From: Pyrocephalus nanus
Taxonomy: Eukaryota; Chordata; Aves; Passeriformes; Tyrannidae
Length of the DNA: 64,000 nt
Assembly (NCBI GenBank): GCA_038380795.1
Contig: CM076259.1
Location: 67,733,741 to 67,797,740 of the forward strand
Direction: 5' to 3'
Under the pieces are notes generated by a model that saw only the letters and a program-made list of their open reading frames with translations, ran no database searches and was not told the origin of the DNA. A program made the position numbers and the translations under genes. This document shows, one piece after another, positions 1-13,164 of this stretch. How positions within the stretch are numbered: the first letter of the stretch is position 1; each line of letters starts with the position of its first letter.

Positions 1-3000
1 TTTTTTTTATAGCTCAGAATCTTAAATATTTCCTGCTATTTACCAAACTAGCCAAAATCTACTTTATTCCACTCATATTCCCTCATGTAATTAGTTGCTT
101 TCTGCTCTGTGTCTGTTTCTTTTTATTCTAGATACATACTGTTACAGACACTCAGAAAGCGAACGAGGAAATTAGCACTCTGGGGATAAGCAAATCATGT
201 TTTTCTGTCACGTTTGTTCTTCCCATCCTTCCCTTAGAAGTTTGTTTTTAGAGAGACCTGTATTGCAAATGGAATTTATTATTGGAGTTCACTTTGTTTC
301 GTTACTCCTAACGGACAGAATTTATTTAGGAGGGGTTTTTTTTTTGGTTCTGTAGAAGTGTTACAGTGGCAGCATGTTGCCTGCAAATACCATTCCGTGA
401 CGTTGTCAACAGATGAATGCCTAGATCCAGAAAAGCATCTAGTTGTACAGTTAGACTTTCTCAAAGCCAAATATTGAACACAAACACAAATGTTTTCTAA
501 ATTAAGGCAGCAATGAGGACTATGTAGTTGAAAGACACTGAGAAGAGGTTTTTATGGAACATCTCTTATTTATGCTTTTTTTTCCTGAGCATCTGAAAGG
601 TGATTCTTTGAATTGTCACTAAAGATGATGGTGCTACAGCCACACAGGCAAATTGGATGTTTATGTGATCATTGGATTATCTTATATATAGTACTAAATC
701 AGTGTGTTATAGAGCTGGGACAGCCAGCATTCTTCCAGACAACTCCTGGGTATAGCTTGGAATATGTGGACTGTTGCATTTATTTAAATTAATATTGATT
801 GTGTCTCATTTCAGAATGTAAATGTATTTATCTTATGAATATGGGCTGATCCATATTTTTGGACTCAATACCATGGCAGGCTTAACCTTCCTTAAGAAGT
901 GTGTGAAACAAAAAATCATTTTTCAGAGACGGAAATAAATCCTAGCCATCTTAATTATATCAGTAATGAGAAATCCTTCTTTCTGTAACTTAACATTACA
1001 TAATCAGTCTCTGAATAGTTCCTCAAATTTCACATGGTTATTACTTAATCACAAATTCAGCCCTACTTGCAGACATTTTTGTATAAATGCTTTTAATTTT
1101 GGTTTCTTTCTTTTTTTCATCCCAGAACTATGTCAGCAAACACTGTGTGTATGCATATTTATATATATTCATGTCTAGTTTTTTACCGTTTGCCAATTCT
1201 TTGTAAAATTGTGAATCACACTGATCCTGTTATTATTATAAATAATATCTTTAATTAAGTACACTAGGACCTTGCATTTCTTGCAGACTTTTAGTGTTAG
1301 CAAGAGCTTTAAACTATACATCAGTTATGAAAATGTTCCCACATTAAGGCAAGCTGCAGAAAAGCTTTACCAAGATCCACATGAACAGCAAATCCTCAGA
1401 TTTTTCACAATTCCCTCTACCTACACAACAGAAAGAATTACTACCTTTGGGCAGCAGTGAAAGGAGGTTGTTAAAAAGCACAGGGAAGCAGCACCACGGA
1501 AACTACACTTTTTAACAGCTATTGTCAGTTAAGCTTATTGTGAACTAATACCATGCCTCCTTTTATTTTGTTGCTATGTTCTATCTGGCATCTTCCTGTT
1601 GCTCTGCATAGTCCTCCTGGAAAGACTAGTGCTTATTTCATACTAAGTGTTCTCTCTCTGTGCCAAGGACCCTCTTATGAGCAACTCTTGGTACTATGTC
1701 TCTCCCCTTCTCGTAGTCTCCTTTTCTCTGCATTAAAATCCCGCTCAGATACCCCAGCTCCTCCTTCCCATTGTCAGGGACATCTGTCATGGGCTCTGTC
1801 ATTCTCCTTGTTCCATTAAGACCAGAATGGACAATTTTATCAACTCAGCTGGTTTGTGAACTCATACCAAATGTTTTATTTGCTGCTTCATCTTGCCCAA
1901 ATTCTTGTCTCTCCAGTAGCAGCACTCCTTATTCTCTTCTCAGACCAAGGACCGTAAGTATTGCCTTGACCCATTCCCTGTTCCTCCTATCCCACATTCA
2001 TCCAGTCCTCTCCTTTTTATTCAAGGGGCAACTCAAGTCTTTCTTTCCCTGTCTCATATCCTCTTCCTATTCCATAACATTATACTTTGTCTGCAAAATA
2101 CATTATCAACCCACTCTGTTCTATTAAGAGAGTGCCAGGAGTACTTAGTATTTCTGAATGTCCTTATCAAATGTGAAATGGTTGATGGTTGGAGCTCCAG
2201 AGCCACAGAAATGCTTTAACCAAGGCTTGTACTGTAGAGACAGCAAAGAATGCACACCTCCCACATTTACCATCTTGCTTTGTAAATGCCCAATTCAAGG
2301 GTTTTCTAACCATAAGTTATTTGAATAGTCCCTACAAATTCAGATGCAATTGAATGCCATCTTCAAAACTGCTACCTCATGAGTAAAGTAGTAGAAAAAC
2401 TGACAGATTTTATATTTAAATGACTGGAGACTTCCAGAATAGTGCTAGTAGGGCTATCCTACAAGTATTTTCAGCTTTTCTGAAATGCCTCTTCTTTTCA
2501 TAGTGTATGGTATAGCAATGCACTTTAAAGATATAACTAAATTAATTTCTTTCCCATTGTTTTTTTCCTTCCTGTCAAGCTAGGTGACTCACAGTTTGTA
2601 ACTAAGAAGAGTTCAACTATTCACCACAGAAAAGTGGTTTCAGAATCTGCTGAACCATATACTGTATGAGTGTCCTTGCTTTTGTAAAAAATTACAAAAC
2701 ATGGCATAAAAAAATGTCACCAAGCACAGAGATTTAAGTTCCTTCTTTAGAATTTTCCTATATTTTTCTAGAATTCTTATTACCAGTGGTATTTTGATAG
2801 TGACCATAAAATCTGCTGCATTCACTTAATTCTCTCAGTATGTGTAAAAGAGCAATACTATGTGCTTTAGGTTAATTAGAACATAATTCCCCAAGCAACA
2901 TACATATGCACTGGCACTAAAATGTAAACTTTGGGCTGGTTGGCTGATTTTATTGGTGCTTTCTCATTTGCCATCTGTCAAAAACCAAACTAGTAGGCTG

Positions 3001-3329
3001 TTTTGTACCCTTCCAACCCCTTACAGAGAAGACACATGTTTTTATCAGGAATCATCACCCAGTCTTCTAATTTTGCACAGTGCTAAGAAATACATGCAAG
3101 ATAGAGAGCACCATGGCATAGTATTTGTTCGTGAGATTTCTTTGCACTTTTCAAATTGGGCATGTTAAATAGTTTTCTTCAATTTCCATGCATCTATGAT
3201 GAACATGTGGCAATCTGTGCTCTATTTAGTACATAGCATTGCTTTTCCTTCAGTATAAGTCCTTATTCATAATCCTGTGTGAGCAGGGTATATTTAATAC
3301 TTAGGCAAACTGCCTGCAATAAAACTATT
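1..3329. other. Unique AT-rich noncoding DNA
   Basis: No gene, transposon or RNA gene is recognised here apart from the pyrimidine-rich block listed separately. Open frames are short, lack recognisable domains and fit chance in AT-rich DNA. Several T homopolymers of 8-10 bases occur near 1-8 and 339-347. Confidence 0.6.
1553..2127 (+). other. Pyrimidine-rich block with two overlapping open frames
   Basis: The plus strand is strongly enriched in C and T, with few purine runs. Two overlapping frames (1553-1819 and 1771-2127) stay open because CT-rich codons rarely form stops. Their predicted peptides are Ser/Leu/Pro-rich with no recognisable domain. Neither looks like a gene. A biased-composition tract or the remains of an unrecognised repeat are the likely explanations. 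Confidence 0.4.
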
Positions 3330-3490
3330 TTGAGCTCTCTTCTAGATGATCTGCCCTTTAGATTAGTTCAGGTTCACGCAGCTGCACAGCGAATAGAAAT
3401 ATTTCACAGCTCAATAAATGGGGCAGCTGGTATTTTGATTCATCTCAGAGCAATTTCACCGGGAATCAATAAAGTATGGTGCTCATTTTG
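3330..3490. other. Possible conserved noncoding element
   Basis: This stretch differs in texture from its surroundings. It has CpG sites (CACGCAG, AGCGAATAG, CACCGGG) in otherwise CpG-poor DNA, balanced base use, and A/T-core motifs such as CAATAAA and GATTCATC. A plus-strand frame runs across it (3279-3491), but its peptide is not recognised. Retained CpGs in a gene desert can mark a constrained enhancer. That is inference only and cannot be tested without an alignment. Confidence 0.2.
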
Positions 3491-6400
3491 AACAAAAGAG
3501 CACGTTTGATGGGATATCATCATTGTTGTGGTCAGCTTCTGGCAGCCTAGAGATGAATGAATGTGTTTCTCAGAGTCTTACCTTTTCTCATCTTAATGTA
3601 TACATTGGCATTTTACTTCCCCATCAGTTATTAGGCCTCAACCTTTTGTAAAAAAACCAAGCAAATAAACAAACAAAACCAGGAAAAAGAAAGAAGGAAA
3701 AAAGATTAAAAGTAAGTGTTACTCATTGTTTGTATGGAAAACAAAAAGCAATTGAGGCTTTTTGTCCTCAACTATTCACCACAGTACCAAACAGGTAGAG
3801 AAGTACCAAACAGGTAGACCAAATTATATCAACACTCCAGGAGTGCTTCACCACTCTAGAATCAGAATTCCATTTTACTTTTTAAGGTCAGCAATGGTAA
3901 ACTCTCTGCCCTCTGTGCAGGTTTTGATTTTTTTGCACTTGCCAGGACCACTGTTTTCTCTTTGTCGTGTTTCAGTCCAATGGTCTCTGAAATATGACTC
4001 TAGTCTGTGTCAAGAACGTTATCTTTTACTTTTTTTGGTAGATTTCTTTAGTATATTGTCTATAGAAACTGAAAGTATTCATTTTCTTCTTTGGTTTTCT
4101 TTATGTCAGTGCTATTTCCTATCTTTTTGGTGAGATGCTCTCTGAAAGACTTGGCAGCATTTCAGATACTTTTTTATTTGTAAAATGCAATGATAATTAA
4201 TTTATTTTTTGGAGATGAAAAGATAAAACCAGGCATCACCTCTCAATAAAACATCATTTGAAGGCCACTGAAGGTCCCACCTCCGGTTATTCAAGCCCAA
4301 GACTACAGTTCTTTTTAGAAAAACAGTTTGTATTGACTTTTCTTTCCTCTGGCCCATCTGATTTAAATAGATTTTCCTTCCATATTTTTCTCATCCAATC
4401 TTCCCTGATAACAAGTTCCTTTAATGCATAGTATAGATAAACAGGTAACTCTGTTTCTACCGCCATGTGGTTTTTCATTCAAACAATTTGTCCTTAGCTT
4501 GGAATTCCCAGCACTTGGTCTTGTTCCAAAGTTATTTCCTTTTGCTAAAATAGAACTTCATTCATCCTTCAAGAGACAGAATAACCTGCTCTTAAAAATG
4601 ATAAGACTATGCTTCATAGGAAACAGCTGGACAGGGAAACCTTTTATGTAGCTAGGGATCCTTTTTCTCTAACCAACTTAAGAAACAGATGTTCTAAGCT
4701 CCTCTTTCCTTATTTCTTAAAATTGATCATAACACCAAGTGAATACTTTGCAAGAAGATCTGTTTCGTCAAATTATATTTTTTGTTTTAAATTACAGCCT
4801 TTTGGATCTGGGTTTAATATGGGATTAATAACTCCTCTCCTCAGCTCATTTAATGGCTTGTCTCTCAGCAGACCTATGACACCTCCATTTTTTGACAGCT
4901 GTATCAGCCACTCCCATCCAAAACAAAGAGGGGATAAAAAGGTCAATGGCCCTTTGGCCACTGCTGATGATATTCCTAAAAGAAACTGTAGATGGAGGCA
5001 ATAAGTGCATATTCTGTACCAAACTCTTGAAGAGGGTATATTTGGCACAGAGTAGTACTGTACCACTTTAGAATTTTTGGGAAAAAACCTCTAATGTTTT
5101 TCATATTTTGGGGTGTGGTTTTTTTTTTTTCATGAAGCCATGTTTCATTCCCCTTCTGGGAATTTGTGGATGTAGTTTGGGACACAAGGAGCCCAGTGTC
5201 TTACAGTAAAAGATTGACAGCGGGACAGCCAAAAGAGTTTCTTGTCTCTGTGCATGATGTTACCGATCATACTTTCTATTTTCCAAACAGTCTGATGGAT
5301 TTTTCCTGTGGACTCCAGTAGCCACAAGTGGGATGTGGCATGCAATTTGCCAATTGCTCTTATCTGGTTTGTGATTTCTTTACAACATAACAGAGTGATG
5401 TTAACTCTGTTCTGCCATTAATTTCATATCACTGTGGTTTTGGCAAAGAGTAAACAAAAAAAAAAATGTGGAAAATAAAGTGTGTTTAATAAATTGAGGG
5501 ATCTTTATTTAATATATTTTTATCAATTGGAAAAAGTTCAGCTTTATTTCTCAAAATCTTTGCAGCAGTTATTCTATCCTGAATGTCTGTATTCCTCATA
5601 CTCCAAATATTTTTCATCTTCCAGAAAGTGTTATGAAGACACAGTTAGAATGTACTTACAAGGGACAAACAGTACTGTTACAGAACTAGCTGGCAACAAA
5701 GAGAATGGTATTTTAAAACTATGTATAGAACTTGCTATTAGAATAAATTGAAGCTCTTGGGATTTCCTTTTTTTTTTTTTTCCCTTCAATTCTGCAGCAG
5801 GAAGAAAGGCCAAGAATCTTAAAGGTATTTGGATGTCCAGCTATCTCTGAAGCCACGAACAAAGCCATATAAGCCAAGCCAGCTGTCTTGATAAATAACA
5901 TTAATGTTACAGTGGTTGTTGGCAGCTCAAAAACGTTTGTGGTTGCCTCTGCAGTTTTTTTTTTTCAGATATAAGGAGGAGATTTTGTCCCAAAAGCTTT
6001 CCACATTTCAGCTGAATAGATTTTATCTTTCTGCGAATCTGTAAATAGCTACATTCAAAAATTTAAGTCCTCAAATCCTCTTCAAATTCTGCCTAATTCT
6101 GGGTATGCCCACAACCATACGGTTCTATGATTTGCCTAGGCATCACAAACATATCTGTGGGAGCACCCAAAGTCACTTGCATTTTGAGGTGGAGGACAAA
6201 GCCACAGAAGTCCTAGATATTAGAGGAGTGAATAGGAGATGGAGAAGAGCCTCATGTCTCAGTTCTTCTCACTTTGGTGGGGTATGGACTCACTCTTTCC
6301 AGCTCCCAGGAGAGCAACACAAAGGTCTGAAACAGGCTAAGCATGTCTTCCATTTTTCCCGTTGCATTCATATTGCTCTGTGGAGAGAAATGCCCGATGC

Positions 6401-8375
6401 AAAGGCCAGAAGAAAGCAACTGAAGAGGTAACACAATTCTCCCCAATGGGGACAGAAGGGTGGAGCTCACCAAGGGGAGGGAAATGGCCTATATTCTGAT
6501 TTCTGCTGCTCAGTCTTTTAGGCACCACTCAATGAACATTCACTGAGTTACTACCAACATCTCTGCTACATCAGAGATTCTGGATACTTCATCAATCTGT
6601 ATAGCATAAATAGGTCCCATATGGAAAAATGAATGTAGCTATCCTGACAGTGGTCCTGATGCCAAAGAAGATGGCAGTATGGCTGCAAATTCCTCTGAAC
6701 CTTAGTGATTGCCCACTACCACTACTTCTGATTTAAAATGAGTTGAGCTTTGGCAGCTGTTCTTCATTTGTGTTTTGATCTCATTTGACATGCAGACCAA
6801 TAATGTTTCTAGTTGTTGTTAGTTGTACAAAAAAAATTGTGGGAGAAATTTCCATACAAAAAGAGAATGGCAGAAAGAGTCTGGAGACTGTTCCAGAAAA
6901 GGCAAATGTAAAGACTGGCATAGCTGTGAGAAGAAAAGACAACAGGAACAGATTTCAAGCCTCAGAAGTAGATTCTTTGAAGGTTTTAAGTATGAAAATC
7001 TACCTGTTCTTGTGGTAGTATTGTTTTAGCTCACATTATATTTTGTTTTTAAGTTTGCTGTGTGTAATTTATATCGTTGCGAGTTTAAAGAGATACTTTG
7101 GGGCAAATACTTACATTACTGTCTGCAATACTTCTAGACCTGACACTAGATTCTTCATGTGCCATGAAAGTCTTAGTTGGGCAATTAATTCAACTCTAGG
7201 CTCATAAATTGGCCAAAGACACATTCTTGATGCAGGAAGCTATAATTAAAAATGAACACATATGGCCATTATAAAACAATTTTTGTTGCCCTTAAAATAT
7301 AGTAGGATTTCTTTTCTGAAAAATCTCTGAAAAATCTGGGGGTTTAACCTCTGAATGGCAGGTTATCAATTGTGGGTTTGTTTTTAAAAGTATTCTTTCC
7401 CACAGCTAAAAAAAACCCCAAAACATGGGAACATTACAACTGGCTTTTCCCCACCATTTAAAGTCTAATATATAGGAAAAAAATTGTCTACCAAACATGC
7501 CTTTAACTCCAGAGGATGAATGAGGTGGGGGGGTTAGGGGGAAGAGTAGCTTCATGCGATTTCAGTAGAAAAACAATAGTTTGGGGTTTTTTCAGAGACT
7601 TTTTTATTAGTAACCACAGAAGCTAAAATTATTCAAATTACACAAATTCAGTGATGATCTGAAAAGTGCTAAAATATTTTTCTTGTGTTCTTTCACCTTT
7701 TTAATTCCTTTCTTATTTTCATGTGATATAGTAAAATAAGGATTCTAAGGCTTTTTCCCCCCTTTAATTTCTAATCTTCTTTGAAAATTTAATATTGCTG
7801 ATTTCAACATCTGACATTGAAATATAGGCTAGTAGGCTGCCACTTTAGAAAACTCTGCAGAAGCAATGAATAAATCCCAGACTGTGGAAACTGTTCTTCT
7901 TCATAAAGGGAAATATGATAAAAAATTATAGGCAGAAATAAAGCCCCAACTTGTTCTTTTGTAGGCTGTCACACATGGTGTATTTGAAGGCTAAGCCAGC
8001 AGGTAGCAGGAAAGGTACTGCAGAGGTTTCTGGAGGAATTCTTTTCTTCCACATGTCCCTCTGAGGCTGTCACCTCTGTTCAGCAGAGTTCCAGGCTGAA
8101 GTGGTTATTCTGTAAATGATGTATGTTTCTCTTCTCCAGCTAGTTCCTGCAGGTTTTATTTTCTTTTCAGAGGATAGAATACATAGCAATTATTTCTTCA
8201 CTTGTAACTTGATTCTCTGAGGCCAGCCACAAAGCCATAAAACTCAGAGCAACCTAAGAAACTTCAGGTGATATAAAAAAAAGCTATTTATTTGGAATCC
8301 AGACATGGAAATAAAATTGAAGCTACTATTGAAGGCTGTGAGTCTCTCCTCTCCAACACAACACACTTAATGAGA
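3491..8375. other. Unique AT-rich noncoding DNA
   Basis: No gene or recognisable transposon is seen. The stretch contains a short tandem repeat (3783-3818), T homopolymers near 5119-5130 and 5769-5781, and a G-rich spot near 7526-7542. Frames such as 6105-6431 and 6785-7018 show no domain and no family resemblance. Confidence 0.55.
3783..3818 (+). repeat. 19-bp tandem duplication
   Basis: The 16-base core AGTACCAAACAGGTAG occurs twice, starting at 3783 and 3802, for a 19-base period and just under two units. The copies are identical over the core, so the duplication is probably young. No function is suggested. Confidence 0.85.
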
Positions 8376-8409
8376 AAGAGAGAGAGAGGGAGAGAGAGAG
8401 AGAGAGGAG
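8376..8409 (+). repeat. (GA)n microsatellite
   Basis: A purine-only GA dinucleotide tract interrupted by one extra G. It produces Arg/Glu-rich or Ser/Leu-rich artefactual frames on the two strands (8288-8489), which should not be taken as genes. Confidence 0.9.
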
Positions 8410-8548
8410 TGAAAGAAAAAAAATACAGAAAAGTAGGAGAGGGAAGGAAAAAAAGAACCTTGAAGGAACCTCTTAACATCCTAACTTAAAGATGTGTTTA
8501 TTGGATATTGCTCCAAACTTTCAAAAAAATGTTTATTTAAAAGGTTTC

Positions 8549-8820
8549 ATAATCTCCCTCAGCAAACTGTTCCTTCCCTTAAGGATCCTTTCTCTTAGAA
8601 TTTTCTTCAATATCTAATCTATATTTTCCTCACTGAAGTTGTAACTTGTTCTTTCTTGCCCTATTCCCAGTGGATATGAAAACAAGTCTGTTTGCCTCTT
8701 TGCAGATCCAAGAAATATATGGAAAATTATTTTGTATTTTCCCTAATTCTTCTCTTTACTAGACTAAGCAAATCCCCATTTCTCACATTTTTGTGAAGGC
8801 CTCATTTCCTAGAGTTCCAG
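8549..8820 (-). mobile_element. Ancient CR1 LINE fragment, antisense
   Basis: Read on the plus strand, this follows the antisense order of the 3' part of old amniote CR1 elements: a CTCCCTCAGCAAACTGTTCC-like block, then TTTTCTTCAATATCTAATCT, then a CACTGAAGTTGTAACTTGTT block, then AGACTAAGCAAATCCCCA. It is heavily diverged and shows no open RT frame. It lacks a clear 3' microsatellite tail. The degree of decay suggests a much older insertion than the CR1 copies at 23419 or 47509. Confidence 0.6.
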
Positions 8821-11800
8821 TTTCATGAAACTCCCCATGACAATACACCAAAATTGGTCCATGACTTAGCTGACCATGCAGATCTACCTTTTAGCACTTC
8901 TGAATGTTATGGAAGGACTGTTTCACTATATCACTCAATTTACATCTCCATCAACATTAATATCTGTAGCTTCACTAGAAATTTGGGGTCATGAGGTCAG
9001 ATTCATCTGGCCAAATGCAAATAATTAAATCTGAACTGGTCAACCTAGCTCATTTGGGTAAGGGAATCAGGCAATTTCGAAGCAGGATTCAAGTCACACA
9101 GAAGCAGATGCCTCCATTTGTTTGAGAATTAAAAGGAACAGGAAAGAGACCTAAAAGTGCCTATTTTTTTTTCCTTTAACTGCATAGGTATCCTAGAGCT
9201 AACTCACCAACTCAGAGTGCAGTTCCCTAGCAGTCAGTAATAGGAATCCATAAAATCACATGTTCAGAAAAAACAGCTTAGGGCAGAATTTTGCTGACTT
9301 CCCATGTGTGCTTAAAGAGAAAAAAAGAGACTTTTTTTCAGGAGTTTCATATTTGCCTTGAAAAAGGTGGCTAACCTTCAAAGGCTGCACAGGCATTCCC
9401 TAGGACATAGGATGTTATTGTAGGATTGAACATTTATTTAGGCTATTGAAACCAAAGGGAGATCTAGAGGACAGAGCTAGGTGAAGAAGCTAAGACTTAT
9501 TATGAATTAATTTTTTCTATAGCTCTGTAGTTTGGCACATACATGTTGCCTTCAATATGTGATGCCTGATTAATCTGTAATATGAATGCAGTTTTTTATA
9601 CTGCTGTAAATTCTTTTAATATCTGAAAATGCACTTTCAGTACACACAATTCTCCCACTGGGAAGACTGGCAAAATTCCCAGTGACTTGAATAAAAACTA
9701 TAAACTGCAGAATAAGGGAACAAGGCTTAAATCAAGAGCGTAAACCAATTAGGTATTTTCATGGTTGGCCTTTGAACTTCTTTGAACTTCTAAGTATAAT
9801 GTCTATTGTTCTGTTTCCAAAGGTACCAATCCCGTCAACCTTGCTGACTCAGCTTTTTTCTTGCCAGCATTAAGGGCTGTTTCAGCCAAACATCATCTTG
9901 TGCCTTTCCCATGTGTCTCTCTTCCCTTAGCATCCAATGTTCTTAGACTCGGTTTCCTAATCAAATCTTTTAACAGATGATAAGAGGGCAGAACATATGC
10001 AAATTTTCTTAGTGAAATAGATACTAAATATCTGAATCAGCAACACAACTTCTAACTACTGCACTAATTAATCTCCTATTTATGACTCATTGTCAGTTAT
10101 ACATTTTTGGAGTGCTGACAGATATAGCTGGCATCCAGCAGTAAATAATGTTTCAATGGCTTCTTTCAGGCTGGGATGCAGTTTAAAGCTGTGAATTACT
10201 CAAAATAAGTAGGGTAATGTATAAACACAGACAGATAAAATTATTTTATTCCACCTTAATTACTTACCTTTATTTTTTTATTGGGCTACTTCTGTATCAG
10301 AAAATTGAAAGTGTAGAATATTGTGCTCATTTGTCATGTACTTAAACACAACATAAGCTGTTATACATTGCTGAACAATATCTATGAAGCAGAAATGTTT
10401 GTCAGAAGTATCCTCATTACTCAGCAGTCAATGCCATTCACTACCTTAGGCCAAATTGGTTCACTGGGATGATGCACAATTAAGTAGATTCCCAGTGCAC
10501 CTGATTAAGTAAAGTGCAGAGAGCTACCTGTGAAACACTGTAACATACATTGCTCACTAAACTTTCAACCACCTACAGTTTTAATGAGGTTTTTCCTTCT
10601 CCGTGGAAATTACTCTCACTGAGGGAATTAAACTCTCCAAGGATGTGCACATTCGAGATATGGCATTTATGATTAGGCAGATCTTTCCTGACCAAAATGA
10701 CATCGATGATACCTACTCAAGGGTCTTGAATTTCCAGGAGATCCTAAATCAGAAAATAGAGTCATAGTAGAAAAATTCTCCCTAGCAGTTCTTACTGATC
10801 CTATTGTATAGCATAGTTCATGCCAGGCATTTGAAACTAAGTTTTAAAAGAAATCAATCTCTTCATTTGAACATACACATTATCAGACTGAATTCTGTCT
10901 CTCGATTAGTGGCTATCCCTTGCACCCGTGGGATAATTGTTGTAACTGTTTGAAGGATGGATTCAAACCCAGTAAGGCCCACCTTGATAAAAATAAATAT
11001 GCTTACAGTTAAGGAAAAGCCTTTGTAGCATGCATATTGATGAACTCAAGCAGACCTTCATCAAAACATCTCTATTATTCACTAAGGAAAGAGTGTTCAG
11101 ATCTGTAAGTCTCTATTTCCTGTCTGGCTCAGGCTGGTTAGCCTGAGCTATAAAATCTTCAAATTAATAGCATTTTTTTGGTGGTTTTGTTTGGGATTTT
11201 TTTCAGTATTTTGTGTGTGCAATTCCTATTTTTGTGACATCTGCATATGCAAACAAAATCTTTTAGTATAATTTGAGATCTGCACATTCACAGTTGAACT
11301 GTTCACATCTAATTTCAACCATCTAAAAAACAGACCATGCAAAGGTTAGTTGATATAAACTCCTTTAACATATTATGGCAGGGAAAAAAAAATCACTTTA
11401 AAAAAACCAGTCTAAAATAAGCATGCAAGACAGACTTAATGAATCTCCCTGAGGAATGTCCATGACTCTTTACTGACCACAGGAAATATCGAGATAGGTG
11501 GTTTATGCCAAAATTAAACTGATAAAGTTGGAGTTAGTTCACAAGAATAACAGCCACAGAGATATAATCACCTCTCTCAGCACAGGAAGATGACAGGGTT
11601 CCTAACTTTTGTCAGTTGGCAATTGTGATGACAGAATTGAAAGTGGGGTGGGAAGGGACAAAATCCTGAAACAAGATGAAAGAACTATTCTTACAAGAAA
11701 CATTTACTGAAAACTGCTGTTTTACATTAGTAACTGATGGCATTTAATAAAAATATACACTTTAATGAAGAAAGGTAAAAAAACAAACAATTGAGCTCAT

Positions 11801-13164
11801 GATAAACTTTGATTACCTAACTTAACAGCTTAACTTATTTTTTCAAAACACAGAAGGAAAAGGCTAGTTACAGCACAAAGAGAGCTGGGTAACTGTATAT
11901 CTTGCTGTCCTTCAAACGACTATTTTCCAAAGCATCCATATCACTGTTGATTCTATTTCTTTAATAAACCTTTTGTCTTTTTATGATTTGCCAGTTCAGG
12001 GACTATGATTTATTCTAAATGCTGTGTTTCTTATAGTTTTATCAAATGCTTCTTGGTTTGTGTTATTGACTGAAAAAAATAAAAAGGCTTGTTTTCAAAA
12101 TTGAAAGTACTTAGCTAAAGACAATTTGTTCATTTTTTTCTCTTTGTATACAACAAAAAAACATTTTCAGAGAATTGTTATTAAAGGTCACCAGATCTCA
12201 AATTTATACTAAAGCAGTTAATGTCTTATCCAGTGCCCTTATCAAACACATTTTCTATATTAAGTATTGTATCCAAACCCTTAGGCAATTTGTCTAGAAG
12301 TTTGTTGGGCTCGGGGGGGATTTTCCATTGATAAGAAAACGAGGCAAGCAAGGGGTGTTTGCCAACAGAAAACAACTGTTGAACCACTCTTCAAAGAGAT
12401 TGGCCTGACACTGTTTGCATCTCCTTGCAAGAAGAACTGACAGTTTATACCCCATTACTTGTTTATGCCTAGAAGAACACGGATTGCAATTCCTCTTGCT
12501 ATCTGTGAATACTGTAAAGAATTAAGATTTCAAACAGCTAAGACTTTGCAAAATTACTGTAGCATGCATTTATTGCTGCTTTAAATACAGGTCAGCAGGA
12601 ACACTTGTAAGGAGTTCACTCAAATCATGGTAATTAATTTTGTGTAGTGTAGAGATTTTGTAACATAATAAAAGAAATACCAAAATGCAAAGGCAGGGGT
12701 TGGGCCCACGATTATAAACATGGCAAAAGAAAGAAAGAGGTCTGTAAGAGAGGCAACATGTTTCTTTAAACCTAAAGGATATAGAAATATCCGCTCCGAG
12801 TAAATTAAAGTATTTCATACAATCCCCATGAAGATGGATATAGCTATTAAAGTTTTTATCCATCTGAATTATAAAATGAGGCAGATACACTCATTGTCCA
12901 GAAACACTAAGAGCTAACACAACTGGTTATTTTTTTCCCTCTACTCTGCTGAATTGGGTATCTTTTACTTTCTTGTCTAGTCAGAAGAAAGTAAACCTGA
13001 TAGTGACTGAGATCATGTGGAAAATCTGCATGAGGGGGAGTAAAAGCCACTGCTTTTTTTTTTCTCACAAAAGATCACACTTTCCTGTATTCCTCCCTTT
13101 TTTTTTCCTTTCTTGTTCATTAACTTTCAGTTTTCCTGAATACCATTTCCTTCTTCCACAAAGC
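8821..13164. other. Unique AT-rich noncoding DNA
   Basis: No gene, LTR or recognisable repeat is seen in this 4.3 kb. Small features include the direct repeat TTTGAACTTC twice near 9771-9790 and short A or T homopolymers. The antisense frame at 12570-12890 has no recognisable domain. Confidence 0.55.

Noticed and set aside
2613..3785. 17-base match TCAACTATTCACCACAG at two sites (about 2613 and 3769)
   Set aside because: The match does not extend beyond 17 bases, and one such pair in 64 kb is not surprising.
7526..7542. G-rich spot as a quadruplex
   Set aside because: Only two long G tracts are present, which does not meet a four-tract motif.
8288..8489. Two overlapping frames on opposite strands
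   Set aside because: Both stay open only because of the GA microsatellite. The peptides are low complexity.
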